A stretch of 10,346 nucleotides of DNA from Flavobacteriales bacterium (GTDB lineage: Bacteria > Bacteroidota > Bacteroidia > Flavobacteriales_D > Crocinitomicaceae), in NCBI GenBank assembly GCA_009926905.1, contig RFNX01000382.1, positions 1-10,346 of the forward strand. The letters run 5' to 3'. Each line of letters starts with the position of its first letter. Position 1 is the first letter of the stretch. Positions 1 through 7,597 of the stretch are shown piece by piece. A program made the position numbers and the translations under genes. The notes below the pieces were generated by a model, which did no database searches, was not told the origin of the DNA, and saw only the letters and a program-made list of their open reading frames with translations.

Positions 1-395
1 ACCGAAGAGAACCAAAAATTGTGAAACATGTCAGAGAGATGTCCTTGAAAAAGAAATCTTTAATGGCAATCGACGCGTTGGAAAAGGCAGAATTATGGAA
101 ACGCGACAAAGTCAAAGAGCATTTCGTGGAGCTTTCTTACATTCTACGTTCTTATTTGACTTCGCGCTACGAACTGAATTTGTTAGATAAAACGACAACA
201 GAAACCAAATTATTATTAACAGCAAAAGGAATCGAAAAGCCTGTTGTAGATTCAATTTTGAACGTCTTGAATCACTCCGATTTAGTAAAATTTGCAGCTT
301 CTAAACCAAGTGAAGAGATCATTGAGAAATCTTTTTTCATGATTCGCCAGTTAATTGTAGAAACCAGTCCAATTGAATACGATCATGCTGAATAA
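1..395 (+). CDS. Bat-operon membrane-associated protein, C-terminal part (5' end outside window)
   Basis: The reading frame is open from base 3 to a TAA at 393-395, giving 130 visible residues; the true start lies upstream of the window. The visible part is mostly helical and charged, with no membrane segment. It begins with a basic stretch, then a helix with the pattern ELSYILRSYL followed by a Thr-rich turn (KTTTET) and two more helices. This resembles the cytosolic tail found at the C-terminus of a poorly characterised protein that commonly sits between the DUF58 gene and batA in Bacteroidota Bat operons; that placement is from knowledge of the operon, not from a search. The stop lies inside the start of batA, so the two are probably co-translated. 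I infer a role as a structural partner of the BatA/BatB membrane complex; no enzymatic function is visible. A similar tail pattern occurs at the end of BatD in this window. Confidence 0.7.
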   Translation, partial: RREPKIVKHVREMSLKKKSLMAIDALEKAELWKRDKVKEHFVELSYILRSYLTSRYELNLLDKTTTETKLLLTAKGIEKPVVDSILNVLNHSDLVKFAASKPSEEIIEKSFFMIRQLIVETSPIEYDHAE

Positions 396-1416
396 TTGGA
401 ACATAAATATCTTCGAATTTGAGTTTTTGCAAGCCAATTACTTGTATTTGCTGTTTTTGCTTCCGTTTATTGCGTGGCTGCTTTGGAAAATCGAGAAAAA
501 CAGAAAAGGCGATTGGAAATTCACGTCAAGCATTGCGAATCAACAAAAATTAGCTGAAACTAAAATACATTGGTTGCGACAAGTGTTGATTGGTTTAAAA
601 TTGCTGATTGTAGCGCTTGCCATTATTGCTTTAGCAAAACCTTTTCGTTGGAACGATCGCGATGCAAGTACCAATGATTATAAATATGGAATTGATATCG
701 TTTTGGCTCTAGACGTTTCTTTGTCGATGTTAGCTACTGATTTTCAGCCGAATCGTTTGGAGGCCGCTAAAGAAGTAGCCAAGGAATTTATTGACGGTAG
801 AAGAGGGGACAGAATTGGATTAGTGGTTTACGCAGGCGAAGCTTATACGGCCTGTCCAGCCACGCTTGATTACGAAGTGCTCAAAACTCAAATTGATCAA
901 GTGGATGGCATGAACATCGAAGGAGGAACAGCAATTGGTACAGGTTTAGGAACAGCAGTGGTGCATTTGCGAAGTGACAGTTTAAAATCGAAGGTCATTA
1001 TTTTGTTGACAGACGGAAGTAATAATGCAGGAGATATTACTCCTATTCAAGCGGCAGATTTAGCCAAAACTAAAAACATTTGTGTGTATACAATTGGCGT
1101 TGGAAGCAATGGAATGGCACCGACACCGATGGTTACACCTGTAGGAATTCGGTATGAAAATCAGCTGGTAGAAATCGATGAAGCAACCTTGAATGAAATT
1201 GCTGAAATTACAGGTGGACAATATTTTCGAGCGACAGACAAAGAAAGCTTAGATGAGATTTACGAGGAAATTGAACGGCTTGAAAAGCGCAAAATGATTG
1301 ATAAGTATTTTCAATCGGAGCCACCACCAACGCCGGGAGCATTTTTGAATTGGATTTTTGCAGTTTTGAGCATTGTCATTATTGTTGAATTTAGTTTATT
1401 CATTGTCAATGACTGA
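385..1416 (+). CDS. batA: BatA, membrane-anchored von Willebrand factor A protein
   Basis: The protein has 343 residues counted from the ATG at 385, which overlaps the upstream gene by 11 bases. An in-frame TTG at 373 would add four residues, but ATG is the better choice. Two hydrophobic segments lie near the N-terminus (about residues 18-35 and 66-86) and one at the C-terminus (about 319-341), with the VWA domain between them from about 103 to 290. The metal-ion-dependent adhesion site is complete: DVSLS at 110-114, Thr182 in GGTAIG and Asp210 in LTDG. This is the usual BatA layout and length. Bat proteins were named for Bacteroides aerotolerance, and VWA domains of this kind partner MoxR-type AAA+ ATPases. 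The exact biochemical role is still unclear. Its stop overlaps the start of batB by 8 bases, indicating coupled expression of two related VWA proteins. Confidence 0.93.
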   Translation: MLNNWNINIFEFEFLQANYLYLLFLLPFIAWLLWKIEKNRKGDWKFTSSIANQQKLAETKIHWLRQVLIGLKLLIVALAIIALAKPFRWNDRDASTNDYKYGIDIVLALDVSLSMLATDFQPNRLEAAKEVAKEFIDGRRGDRIGLVVYAGEAYTACPATLDYEVLKTQIDQVDGMNIEGGTAIGTGLGTAVVHLRSDSLKSKVIILLTDGSNNAGDITPIQAADLAKTKNICVYTIGVGSNGMAPTPMVTPVGIRYENQLVEIDEATLNEIAEITGGQYFRATDKESLDEIYEEIERLEKRKMIDKYFQSEPPPTPGAFLNWIFAVLSIVIIVEFSLFIVND

Positions 1417-2551
1417 AAATAGACCAACATATAACATTCGTAAGTTAATCAGTACTTTACTGCTTTTGGAAGCTGTGTTTTGGGCTGTTTTGTACTTGGT
1501 ATTCACTGCTATTGGCTTTTTCTCGGGAAGCGCAAATGCAAATGGAATTCATTTTTTAAAACCTGATAATTTCTATTTATTGGCGATCTTGTTGCCATTT
1601 GCCTATTTTTTCATTCGTTCTTTGGAACGAAAAAATAGCATCGATGTGCACCTTTCGCAATTCAGTAAAAATGGTGTTTCAAGTGCTTCGACTTTTTGGA
1701 CAATTACTCGATTTTTACTTTTAAGAACAGCATTTGTGTTTTTTATATTTGCTTTGGCGCAACCGATTTTCGGAAAGAAAAAAGTGAAAGGTTCTGTCAA
1801 AAGCATGGAATTGGTGGTGTGTTTAGACGTTTCTAACTCCATGAATACGATGGATATTGAAGAAACTTCGCGGTTAGAAGTGGCAAAAAGAGCTTTGAAT
1901 GCCTTGGTAAATACACTTGCAGGTGAAAAAATTGGCTTGTGTATTTTTGCAGGAGATGCCTACGTTCAATTGCCTTTGACTACCGATTACAGTGCGGCGA
2001 AACTTTTCATCAACGATGTCAATACACATTACATTTCTAGTCAAGGAACGAATGTGCCAGCAGCATTATCAACGGCAACAGGTATGTTTTCTGAGGAGAA
2101 TATTACCAAAGCGATTTTTATTTTAACAGATGGCGAAAACCACGAAAGTGAAAATGAAGAAATTTACGAGGAAATTATTGACAAAGAAATTCAAGTGTGC
2201 GCTTTGGGAATTGGAACACGAACAGGTGGCCCGATTCCACTGGATCCAGATTTTCCAGGTCAAGGATATTTAACCACAGCAGGAGGGAAGCGCGTGATTT
2301 CGGTGATGAATCCTTCCTTTGTGGAATCAATAGCAGATAAAACAAACGGTACTGCTTTGATTACAAGTGAACCATATCCTGATTTGGAAACACTATTAAC
2401 ACAAATTAACCAGATGAAGCGCACAAAATTGCGAAATTTGGAGTTCGATATTGAAGAAACAAGATATCAGTTGCCATTAGCATTGGCGCTGCTTTGTTTG
2501 TTGGGGTGGATGCTTTTACCAGGAATTAAATTATTGAGTTCAAAAAGATGA
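1409..2551 (+). CDS. batB: BatB, membrane-anchored von Willebrand factor A protein
   Basis: The protein has 380 residues from the ATG at 1409. Upstream in-frame TTG codons exist, but they would extend deep into batA. The VWA domain covers about residues 132-325 and has an intact MIDAS: DVSNS at 140-144, Thr214 in SQGTN and Asp241 in LTDGENH. The motifs FAGDAYVQLPLTTDY, LTDGENHES and GPIP are characteristic of BatB rather than BatA. Hydrophobic segments lie at about 14-38, 54-70, 101-121 and 355-376. The first is extra compared with the BatB layout I know, in which the protein opens almost directly with the segment corresponding to 54-70. BatB is expected to work beside BatA in an inner-membrane complex. 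Its TGA overlaps the batC ATG in an ATGA junction. Confidence 0.92.
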   Translation: MTENRPTYNIRKLISTLLLLEAVFWAVLYLVFTAIGFFSGSANANGIHFLKPDNFYLLAILLPFAYFFIRSLERKNSIDVHLSQFSKNGVSSASTFWTITRFLLLRTAFVFFIFALAQPIFGKKKVKGSVKSMELVVCLDVSNSMNTMDIEETSRLEVAKRALNALVNTLAGEKIGLCIFAGDAYVQLPLTTDYSAAKLFINDVNTHYISSQGTNVPAALSTATGMFSEENITKAIFILTDGENHESENEEIYEEIIDKEIQVCALGIGTRTGGPIPLDPDFPGQGYLTTAGGKRVISVMNPSFVESIADKTNGTALITSEPYPDLETLLTQINQMKRTKLRNLEFDIEETRYQLPLALALLCLLGWMLLPGIKLLSSKR

Positions 2552-3246
2552 AATTATTCGCACTTTTAGTAACCATGACAATCCAATTTAGTGGTTTTTC
2601 TCAGCCTTGGATGGATTCGTTGAAAGTTGCGCGAAAAGCATATAAGAACAAAGAATACGACAAAGCCACTAAATATTATAAATCAGCTCAAAACCTTGCA
2701 CCCAAAGAAATAGATTTATCCGAAGAAATTGCACAATCAACCTATCGTTCAAGAAATTTTGACGATTCCGAAAAAGTGTACCAACAAGCAGCAGCTTCCA
2801 AAAGTGATAAAAAGGAAAAAGCAAAAATGCAACACAATTTGGGTAATACCCGTATGAAAAAAAAGGATTATTCAGGCGCGATTGAAGCATACAAAGAATC
2901 GTTGAAAAATAATCCAAACGACGAGGAAACACGCTACAATTTATCGGAGGCAATTCGTCAGAAAAAGCAACAAGAACAGCAAAATAAAGACCAACAAAGT
3001 AAAAACGATAATAACAAAGCAGAAGACAATAAAGACAATCAAAGCAATCAAAATAATTCGAAGCAAAACAATTCTAAAGGTTCAAATGATTCCAAAAAAG
3101 AACATAATCAATCTTCCAGTTTGCCCGATCGACAAGCAGACAAAATGTTGGATAATTTGACACGTCAGGAATCGGAAACGAAAAGAAGGATTGCAAGGAA
3201 TCAAAGAGGAAATTCAAATTCAACAAAATCAGGTAAAAATTGGTGA
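2548..3246 (+). CDS. batC: BatC, exported TPR protein with Q/N/K-rich tail
   Basis: The 232-residue protein begins with a likely Sec signal peptide (residues 1 to about 18, cut before Gln19). Two to three tetratricopeptide-like helical pairs follow: about 22-55 (AYKNKEYDKATKYYKSA), a weaker one at 59-85, and 93-126 (NLGNTRMKKKDYSGAIEAYK). Residues 138-190 form a low-complexity linker dominated by Gln, Asn, Lys and Ser. A conserved-looking helix then follows (DRQADKMLDNLTRQESETKR), the BatC-type ending in which a short Leu/Glu helix closes the protein. The product is probably periplasmic and a protein-interaction scaffold for the Bat complex. The start overlaps the batB stop by four bases (ATGA), and the stop overlaps the batD start by one base (TGATG). 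The low-complexity linker is common in BatC and is not a sign of decay. Confidence 0.88.
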   Translation: MKLFALLVTMTIQFSGFSQPWMDSLKVARKAYKNKEYDKATKYYKSAQNLAPKEIDLSEEIAQSTYRSRNFDDSEKVYQQAAASKSDKKEKAKMQHNLGNTRMKKKDYSGAIEAYKESLKNNPNDEETRYNLSEAIRQKKQQEQQNKDQQSKNDNNKAEDNKDNQSNQNNSKQNNSKGSNDSKKEHNQSSSLPDRQADKMLDNLTRQESETKRRIARNQRGNSNSTKSGKNW

Positions 3247-4949
3247 TGAAACATTGGTTACTTTTAATTTATAGTGGAATTGTCTCTTGTGTGTTTGCGC
3301 AAAAGGCCGTTGTGAAATTAGAGGTCGATCCCAAAATTACGCAGTCTGGTGAATCGATTACTGTTACAATCAAATCAAACATTCAAGGCGAGATTGATAT
3401 CGACCTTCCAAGTGCTTTTATTAATGGCTATTCCGTGATGAATGGAATGGAACAAGAAACCGATTATAATACTGGAAGAGTCATTACGTATTTTTATTAT
3501 TCGCAAGAAGGGATTATTAAGAAAGATGGAAATTACACTTTCGGTCCAGCTTACATCAAGTCGGGAAGTAAAACTTATAAATCCAACACCGTTAATGTTA
3601 CCATACGAAAAGAACCGATTGTAAATTCGTCAGGAGAAGTTACAAGCAAACAAATGCGTCAAGCAGCTTTTGGAATCATTGAAAGAAACAAAAGTAAATT
3701 GTATGAAGGCGAGCCTTTGATTCTAAACGCGAAGATTTATTCTCGGTTTTACCCAACACATTTTGAAGATTATCAAACCTATATGCCTGAAGGCGCGCTT
3801 GAAAAACAGAGTTTATCCTCCTCCAATCAATTGGTAGCTGAACGTGTAAAAATGAAAGGAGTTGAACTTTATGCTATCAACCATGATCGCTCATTAATCT
3901 TTCCTAACAAACCAGGAAAATTGCAAATTGACCCTTACAGACTCATTCTGAAACGTGGCTTTGAAGGAATGCCAGTAATTTCAAGTGGTTCCGTAATCGA
4001 TGTATTACCTTTGCCAAGCAATCAGCCCAAGTCATTTATTGGAATGGTTGGGAAGCTGAAAATGTCACAAAGTTTGAGTCAAACGGATGTAAAAAAAGGC
4101 GATGTGGTGAAACTGAATGTCACCTTAGAAGGAACAGGAAACATTCACAATGTCAATAATCCCAAAATAAATTTACCAAAAGGCATCACGTTATACGGCG
4201 ACCCAAAAGTGAAAGAAGATTATTCTTTTACTGCTGCTGGTGCAGAAGGAAAACTCGAGTATGAATATACCATTCAAATCAATAAAGAAGGTTCGTTTGA
4301 GTTACCACCGTTACTTGTTAGTTACTTTGATCCTAAAATAGAAAAGTACGTGACTTTAAAAGAAGAATTGGGAACTTTGAACGGACAAGAAATCAAACAA
4401 GTTTCTAAAAATCATGGGAAAACAAAGTTGATTTCTGAGAACCTAACCGAATCATCTCATAAAGTATCTACGGGTAATACATGGCTTAAATCGCCAGTAA
4501 CGTGGGTGTCAGTATTCTCTATTTTGGCGTTTGTAGCTATAGTAGGTTTCATTAAAAAACCGAAGCCAAAAGCTGAAAATACTACTGTTCAATCTATTAA
4601 AATTGAAAATACAGTTGCCTTAGCCACATGGACAGAAGTTGAAATGGATTTACAAACCGCACAACAACTACGAGGAATCGATACAAAATTAGCAACTCAA
4701 AACATTGAAAATGCCATTCACAAAGCAGCATGTATTGCTTTGAAAATAGACCCAAAATCACTCACAAAAGATGAGGTGGTAGAGAAAATGCGTCAACATT
4801 ACTGCAATTCAATCAGTTGCGACAAGTTGAAAAGTATGATTGAAACCTGTCAGAATGCTCGTTACGGCTTTGGTTTGACCCCAGAAGAAGCGCAAGAGTT
4901 ATTTATTAAAGCTGAGTTGATGGTAGCGGAGGTTAAGAGATTATGTTAG
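3246..4949 (+). CDS. batD: BatD, exported oxygen-tolerance family protein with C-terminal anchor
   Basis: The protein has 567 residues from the ATG at 3246, which shares its first base with the batC stop; an upstream TTG/GTG pair would add two residues and is less likely. A signal peptide covers residues 1-18 (cut before Gln19). A long beta-rich extracytoplasmic region follows, with the BatD-like opening KLEVDPKITQSGESITVTI near residues 24-42 and a second immunoglobulin-like stretch near 270-370 (GDVVKLNVTLEGTGN). One membrane segment lies at about 415-436, followed by a Lys/Pro-rich stop-transfer sequence and a cytosolic helical tail of about 125 residues. This matches the BatD family in order, length and topology. 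The family is tied to aerotolerance and stress resistance by genetics in Bacteroides, but its molecular activity is not settled. It is the last recognisable gene of the operon here; no batE follows. Confidence 0.9.
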   Translation: MKHWLLLIYSGIVSCVFAQKAVVKLEVDPKITQSGESITVTIKSNIQGEIDIDLPSAFINGYSVMNGMEQETDYNTGRVITYFYYSQEGIIKKDGNYTFGPAYIKSGSKTYKSNTVNVTIRKEPIVNSSGEVTSKQMRQAAFGIIERNKSKLYEGEPLILNAKIYSRFYPTHFEDYQTYMPEGALEKQSLSSSNQLVAERVKMKGVELYAINHDRSLIFPNKPGKLQIDPYRLILKRGFEGMPVISSGSVIDVLPLPSNQPKSFIGMVGKLKMSQSLSQTDVKKGDVVKLNVTLEGTGNIHNVNNPKINLPKGITLYGDPKVKEDYSFTAAGAEGKLEYEYTIQINKEGSFELPPLLVSYFDPKIEKYVTLKEELGTLNGQEIKQVSKNHGKTKLISENLTESSHKVSTGNTWLKSPVTWVSVFSILAFVAIVGFIKKPKPKAENTTVQSIKIENTVALATWTEVEMDLQTAQQLRGIDTKLATQNIENAIHKAACIALKIDPKSLTKDEVVEKMRQHYCNSISCDKLKSMIETCQNARYGFGLTPEEAQELFIKAELMVAEVKRLC

Positions 4950-5003
4950 GAATATATGTTTATTTTGAATGAGAGAAAGGGCTTAAAAACATAAATACAA
5001 TTA

Positions 5004-5031
5004 TTCATAATCCAAAATCGAATTTCATAAT
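5004..5031 (+). repeat. Short direct repeat TTCATAAT, two copies 20 bases apart
   Basis: The octamer TTCATAAT occurs at 5004-5011 and again at 5024-5031, both on the + strand and exactly 20 bases apart, about two turns of the helix. It lies in the spacer between batD and the MBOAT gene, and the second copy ends about 21 bases before the promoter-like box at 5053. The position would suit a regulator binding site, but the spacer is very AT-rich, so chance is a serious alternative. Confidence 0.3.
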
Positions 5032-5052
5032 TCAATATTTAACATTTTTTTA

Positions 5053-5060
5053 TAATTTTG
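5053..5060 (+). promoter_or_regulatory. Candidate Bacteroidota -7 box (TAATTTTG) for the MBOAT/SGNH unit
   Basis: TAATTTTG matches the Bacteroidota -7 consensus TAnnTTTG exactly and lies 23 bases before the ATG at 5084, implying a very short leader. It sits in the 134-base spacer 4950-5083, the largest non-coding stretch of the window. No good TTTG-like -33 element is visible about 20 bases upstream, only AT-rich sequence. The call rests on one exact box and its placement. Confidence 0.45.
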
Positions 5061-5083
5061 GCAGTTATAAATTCAACTGCTAA

Positions 5084-6520
5084 ATGCTTTTTAATTCCTT
5101 AAGTTTTGCAATTTTTCTTCCAATTGTATATTTCCTTTATTGGTTCGTTACTTCAAAATCTTTAAAGCTTCAAAATATTCTACTCCTGATTTCAAGTTAT
5201 TATTTTTATTCTTGTTGGGATTGGCGTTTTCTTTTTTTACTTATTTTTTCAACGCTACTTGATTATTATACTGGGATTAAAATGTCAGATGCTAAGAATC
5301 ACAGGAGCAAGAAGTTTTGGTTTTGGTTAAGCGTAACAATTAATCTAGGTTTTTTAGGAGTATTCAAGTATTATAATTTCTTTGCTGAGTCATTTGCCGA
5401 TGCGGTTTCAGTTTTTGGAATGAAAGTTGACCCTTGGGTTTTAAGTGTTGTACTTCCAGTTGGAATTTCTTTTTACACATTTCATGGTTTATCTTATGTA
5501 ATAGATATTTACAAAGGCAGAATCAAAGCTGAGAAAAATTTTGTAGATTATTCAGTTTTTGTTAGTTTTTTTCCACTTTTAGTGGCAGGACCAATTGAAA
5601 GAGCTACACATTTGTTACCCCAAATTCAAAAGGAAAGGAAATTTGATTATCAAAAATCTGTTGATGGTTTGAGACAAATTTTATGGGGTTTGTTCAAAAA
5701 GGTGGTAATTGCAGATCAATGTGCTGAATTTGCAAATTTAATTTTTAATAATTCAGCTGATTATTCAGGAAGTACATTATTGTTAGGAGCTGTTTTCTTT
5801 ACATTCCAGATATACGGAGATTTTTCGGGGTACTCTGACATTGCTTTAGGAACGGCAAGATTATTTGGAATTGAGTTATTACAAAACTTTTCATTTCCAT
5901 ATTTTTCTAGAGATATAGCTGAGTTTTGGAGACGTTGGCATATATCATTATCATCATGGTTTAGGGATTATTTATATATCCCATTAGGTGGGAGTAAAGG
6001 AGGTACGTGGATGAAAGTAAGAAACACATTCATTATTTTTTTAGTTAGTGGATTTTGGCACGGAGCAAATTGGACATTTATTGTTTGGGGATTATTAAAT
6101 GCTTTATTTATTATGCCTTCTATTGTGTTTAATACTAATAGAAACAATTTAGAGATTGTAGCAAAGGGAAAATATTTACCTTCTCTAAAAGAGTTATTAA
6201 TGATGACATTCACTTTTGCTTTGGCTGTTTTTGCTTGGATCTTTTTTAGAGCAAATGATATGACGCATGCTATTAAAATTGTTTCTAGTATTTTTTCTAA
6301 AAGTTTGTTTTCAATTCCAACAGTTCATCCAATTCTCCCGCTCATATTTATTCTTTTCTTTATGATTGTTGAATGGTTTGGCAGAGAAAATAAATATGCG
6401 TTGCAAAAATTAGGGTTAAATTGGCCAAGTACATTTCGCTATATATTTTACTATTTACTAGTATTTTGTATTATTTATTTTAGTGGAGAAGAGCAGCAGT
6501 TTATTTATTTTCAATTTTAA
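5084..6520 (+). CDS. MBOAT-family O-acyltransferase (AlgI/DltB type)
   Basis: This is a 478-residue polytopic membrane protein rich in Phe, Leu and Ile, of the usual AlgI/DltB length. Family landmarks are the opening MLFNSLSFAIFLPIVYFLYW, PVGISFYTFHGLSYVIDIY near 125-143, VAGPIERATHLLPQI near 167-181, FWRRWHISLSSWFRDYLYIP at 281-300 and SGFWHGANW at 322-330. His326 in the last motif matches the invariant histidine essential in MBOAT enzymes, and His286 is the second conserved one. It ends in FIYFQF, a common finish for bacterial members. The family takes acyl groups from a cytosolic donor and passes them across the membrane for O-acylation of extracytoplasmic glycans. The partner is the SGNH-like gene beginning one base after the stop. 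The substrate cannot be read from sequence; neighbouring sugar genes suggest a surface polysaccharide. Alginate or teichoic acid substrates are unlikely in this lineage. Confidence 0.9.
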   Translation: MLFNSLSFAIFLPIVYFLYWFVTSKSLKLQNILLLISSYYFYSCWDWRFLFLLIFSTLLDYYTGIKMSDAKNHRSKKFWFWLSVTINLGFLGVFKYYNFFAESFADAVSVFGMKVDPWVLSVVLPVGISFYTFHGLSYVIDIYKGRIKAEKNFVDYSVFVSFFPLLVAGPIERATHLLPQIQKERKFDYQKSVDGLRQILWGLFKKVVIADQCAEFANLIFNNSADYSGSTLLLGAVFFTFQIYGDFSGYSDIALGTARLFGIELLQNFSFPYFSRDIAEFWRRWHISLSSWFRDYLYIPLGGSKGGTWMKVRNTFIIFLVSGFWHGANWTFIVWGLLNALFIMPSIVFNTNRNNLEIVAKGKYLPSLKELLMMTFTFALAVFAWIFFRANDMTHAIKIVSSIFSKSLFSIPTVHPILPLIFILFFMIVEWFGRENKYALQKLGLNWPSTFRYIFYYLLVFCIIYFSGEEQQFIYFQF

Positions 6521-6521
6521 T

Positions 6522-7544
6522 ATGAAAAAATTCATTTTCAAGTTATTAAAGTTTAGTGCATTGATTTATGTGCCTTTAATAATTACATTGGTTTTGTATT
6601 TAACTTTTGATCCTTTTAAAGTTATTTATGAACGCAATACTTATTTTGACCCAATTAACAAACCCAACATTGAGTTAAATAAAGATTTTGTAAGCACTTA
6701 TACATTTATAAATAATTTAAAAAACAACAAGTATGATTCATTTATTTTTGGAAATTCTAGGTCTATTTTTTACGAAATAAAAGATTGGAAAAAACATATT
6801 GGTAGTTCCTCTAAATGTTATCATTTCGATGCTTCTGGAGAAGCATTGTATGCAATGCACAAAAAGATTTTGTTTATTTCTAAAAAAAATGTAAAAATTA
6901 AAAATTGCTTATTGATATTGGATTATCCAACTTTAAAACAAGTTGATTCAAAGAAAGGCCATTTATCTGTAATTGCACCTCCTCTTGTTGATTATTCAAA
7001 TTTGGCTGAATTTCACAAAACTTTTTTTGAAGCATTTATCTCACCAAAATTTTTAAGAGCATATTTTGATTTTAAGATAAATGGAAAGGTAAAAGATTAT
7101 ATGAAAGAGGAACATTTAATTGACGACAGAACTTTTGAATATGACTACAAGACAAATGAAATGAGATTTGTTGAAATAGAAAATCAAATTAAAAATGGAA
7201 CTTATTACACACCGAAAAGAATAAGTGTTTTTTACAAAAGAGATGAAGTATTGCTTGAATCTGAAGCTATCATATCAGAAAAGCAAAAAAATCTATTAAT
7301 AGAAATACAATCAGTTTTCAAGAAGAATAATACCAATTTAAAAGTAATAATCAACCCATTATATGATCAAAAGAAACTAAACTTTAAGGATTTAAAATAT
7401 TTAAAACGATTGTTTGGGGAAAATAATGTTTTTGATTATTCAGGTAAAAATGAAATAACTGAAGATTTTCATAATTATTATGAAGCGTCTCATTATCGAC
7501 CACACGTGACAAGAAAAATCATGGAAGAAATTTATCAAAAATAG
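6522..7544 (+). CDS. Membrane-anchored SGNH-hydrolase-like protein, partner of the MBOAT acyltransferase
   Basis: The protein has 340 residues from the ATG at 6522, one base after the MBOAT stop. An earlier in-frame ATG at 6483 lies inside the MBOAT gene and is less likely because it puts 13 extra residues ahead of the basic MKKF start. One membrane segment at about 11-28 anchors an extracytoplasmic domain. FGNSRS at 76-81 resembles SGNH block I with Ser79 as the likely nucleophile. FDASGE at 102-107, LILDYP near 131-136 and VIINPLY near 275-281 fit the following strands. Near the end, EASHYRP at 321-327 has the position of the usual DxxH dyad, with His324, but with Glu321 where Asp is expected. 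Proteins of this layout follow MBOAT genes (compare AlgJ, AlgX, DltD) and transfer the acyl group to the glycan. The gene is the most AT-rich in the window. Family assignment is by motif and context, so the function is inferred. Confidence 0.68.
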   Translation: MKKFIFKLLKFSALIYVPLIITLVLYLTFDPFKVIYERNTYFDPINKPNIELNKDFVSTYTFINNLKNNKYDSFIFGNSRSIFYEIKDWKKHIGSSSKCYHFDASGEALYAMHKKILFISKKNVKIKNCLLILDYPTLKQVDSKKGHLSVIAPPLVDYSNLAEFHKTFFEAFISPKFLRAYFDFKINGKVKDYMKEEHLIDDRTFEYDYKTNEMRFVEIENQIKNGTYYTPKRISVFYKRDEVLLESEAIISEKQKNLLIEIQSVFKKNNTNLKVIINPLYDQKKLNFKDLKYLKRLFGENNVFDYSGKNEITEDFHNYYEASHYRPHVTRKIMEEIYQK

Positions 7545-7571
7545 CAAATGCCTTAATACTTAATTATTTTT

Positions 7572-7579
7572 TAACTTTG
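7572..7579 (+). promoter_or_regulatory. Candidate Bacteroidota -7 box (TAACTTTG) for the amino-sugar operon
   Basis: TAACTTTG matches TAnnTTTG exactly and stands 18 bases before the ketoisomerase ATG at 7598, inside the only gap (7545-7597) between the SGNH-like gene and the sugar genes. No clear -33 element is visible about 20 bases upstream. If real, the sugar genes form a separate transcription unit with a leader of a dozen or so bases, although read-through from the MBOAT unit remains possible because no terminator hairpin is seen. Confidence 0.45.
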
Positions 7580-7597
7580 TAAATCAATTGTAGCTTA

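Noticed and set aside
373..384. TTG start for batA four codons upstream of the ATG
   Set aside because: The ATG at 385 is a stronger start, gives the expected BatA N-terminus and still overlaps the previous gene, as elsewhere in the operon.
1373..1408. TTG start for batB inside batA
   Set aside because: It would overlap batA by 44 bases. The ATG at 1409 gives an 8-base overlap like the other junctions.
2669..2953. Antisense open frame opposite batC
   Set aside because: It lies fully inside a well-supported gene, has no recognisable domain, and reflects the biased codons of the TPR region.
2960..3120. Q/N/K-rich stretch in batC as a possible prion-like element or decayed sequence
   Set aside because: Low-complexity linkers of this kind are usual in BatC, and the frame and conserved-looking end remain intact.
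4955..4993. Possible terminator hairpin after batD (TATGTTT and AAACATA)
   Set aside because: The stem is only seven AT-rich pairs with a 25-base loop and no T-run follows, so it is not a convincing terminator.
6483..6521. ATG start of the SGNH-like gene inside the MBOAT gene
   Set aside because: It would add 13 residues that only re-read the MBOAT end in another frame. The ATG at 6522 gives a normal basic start before the membrane segment.
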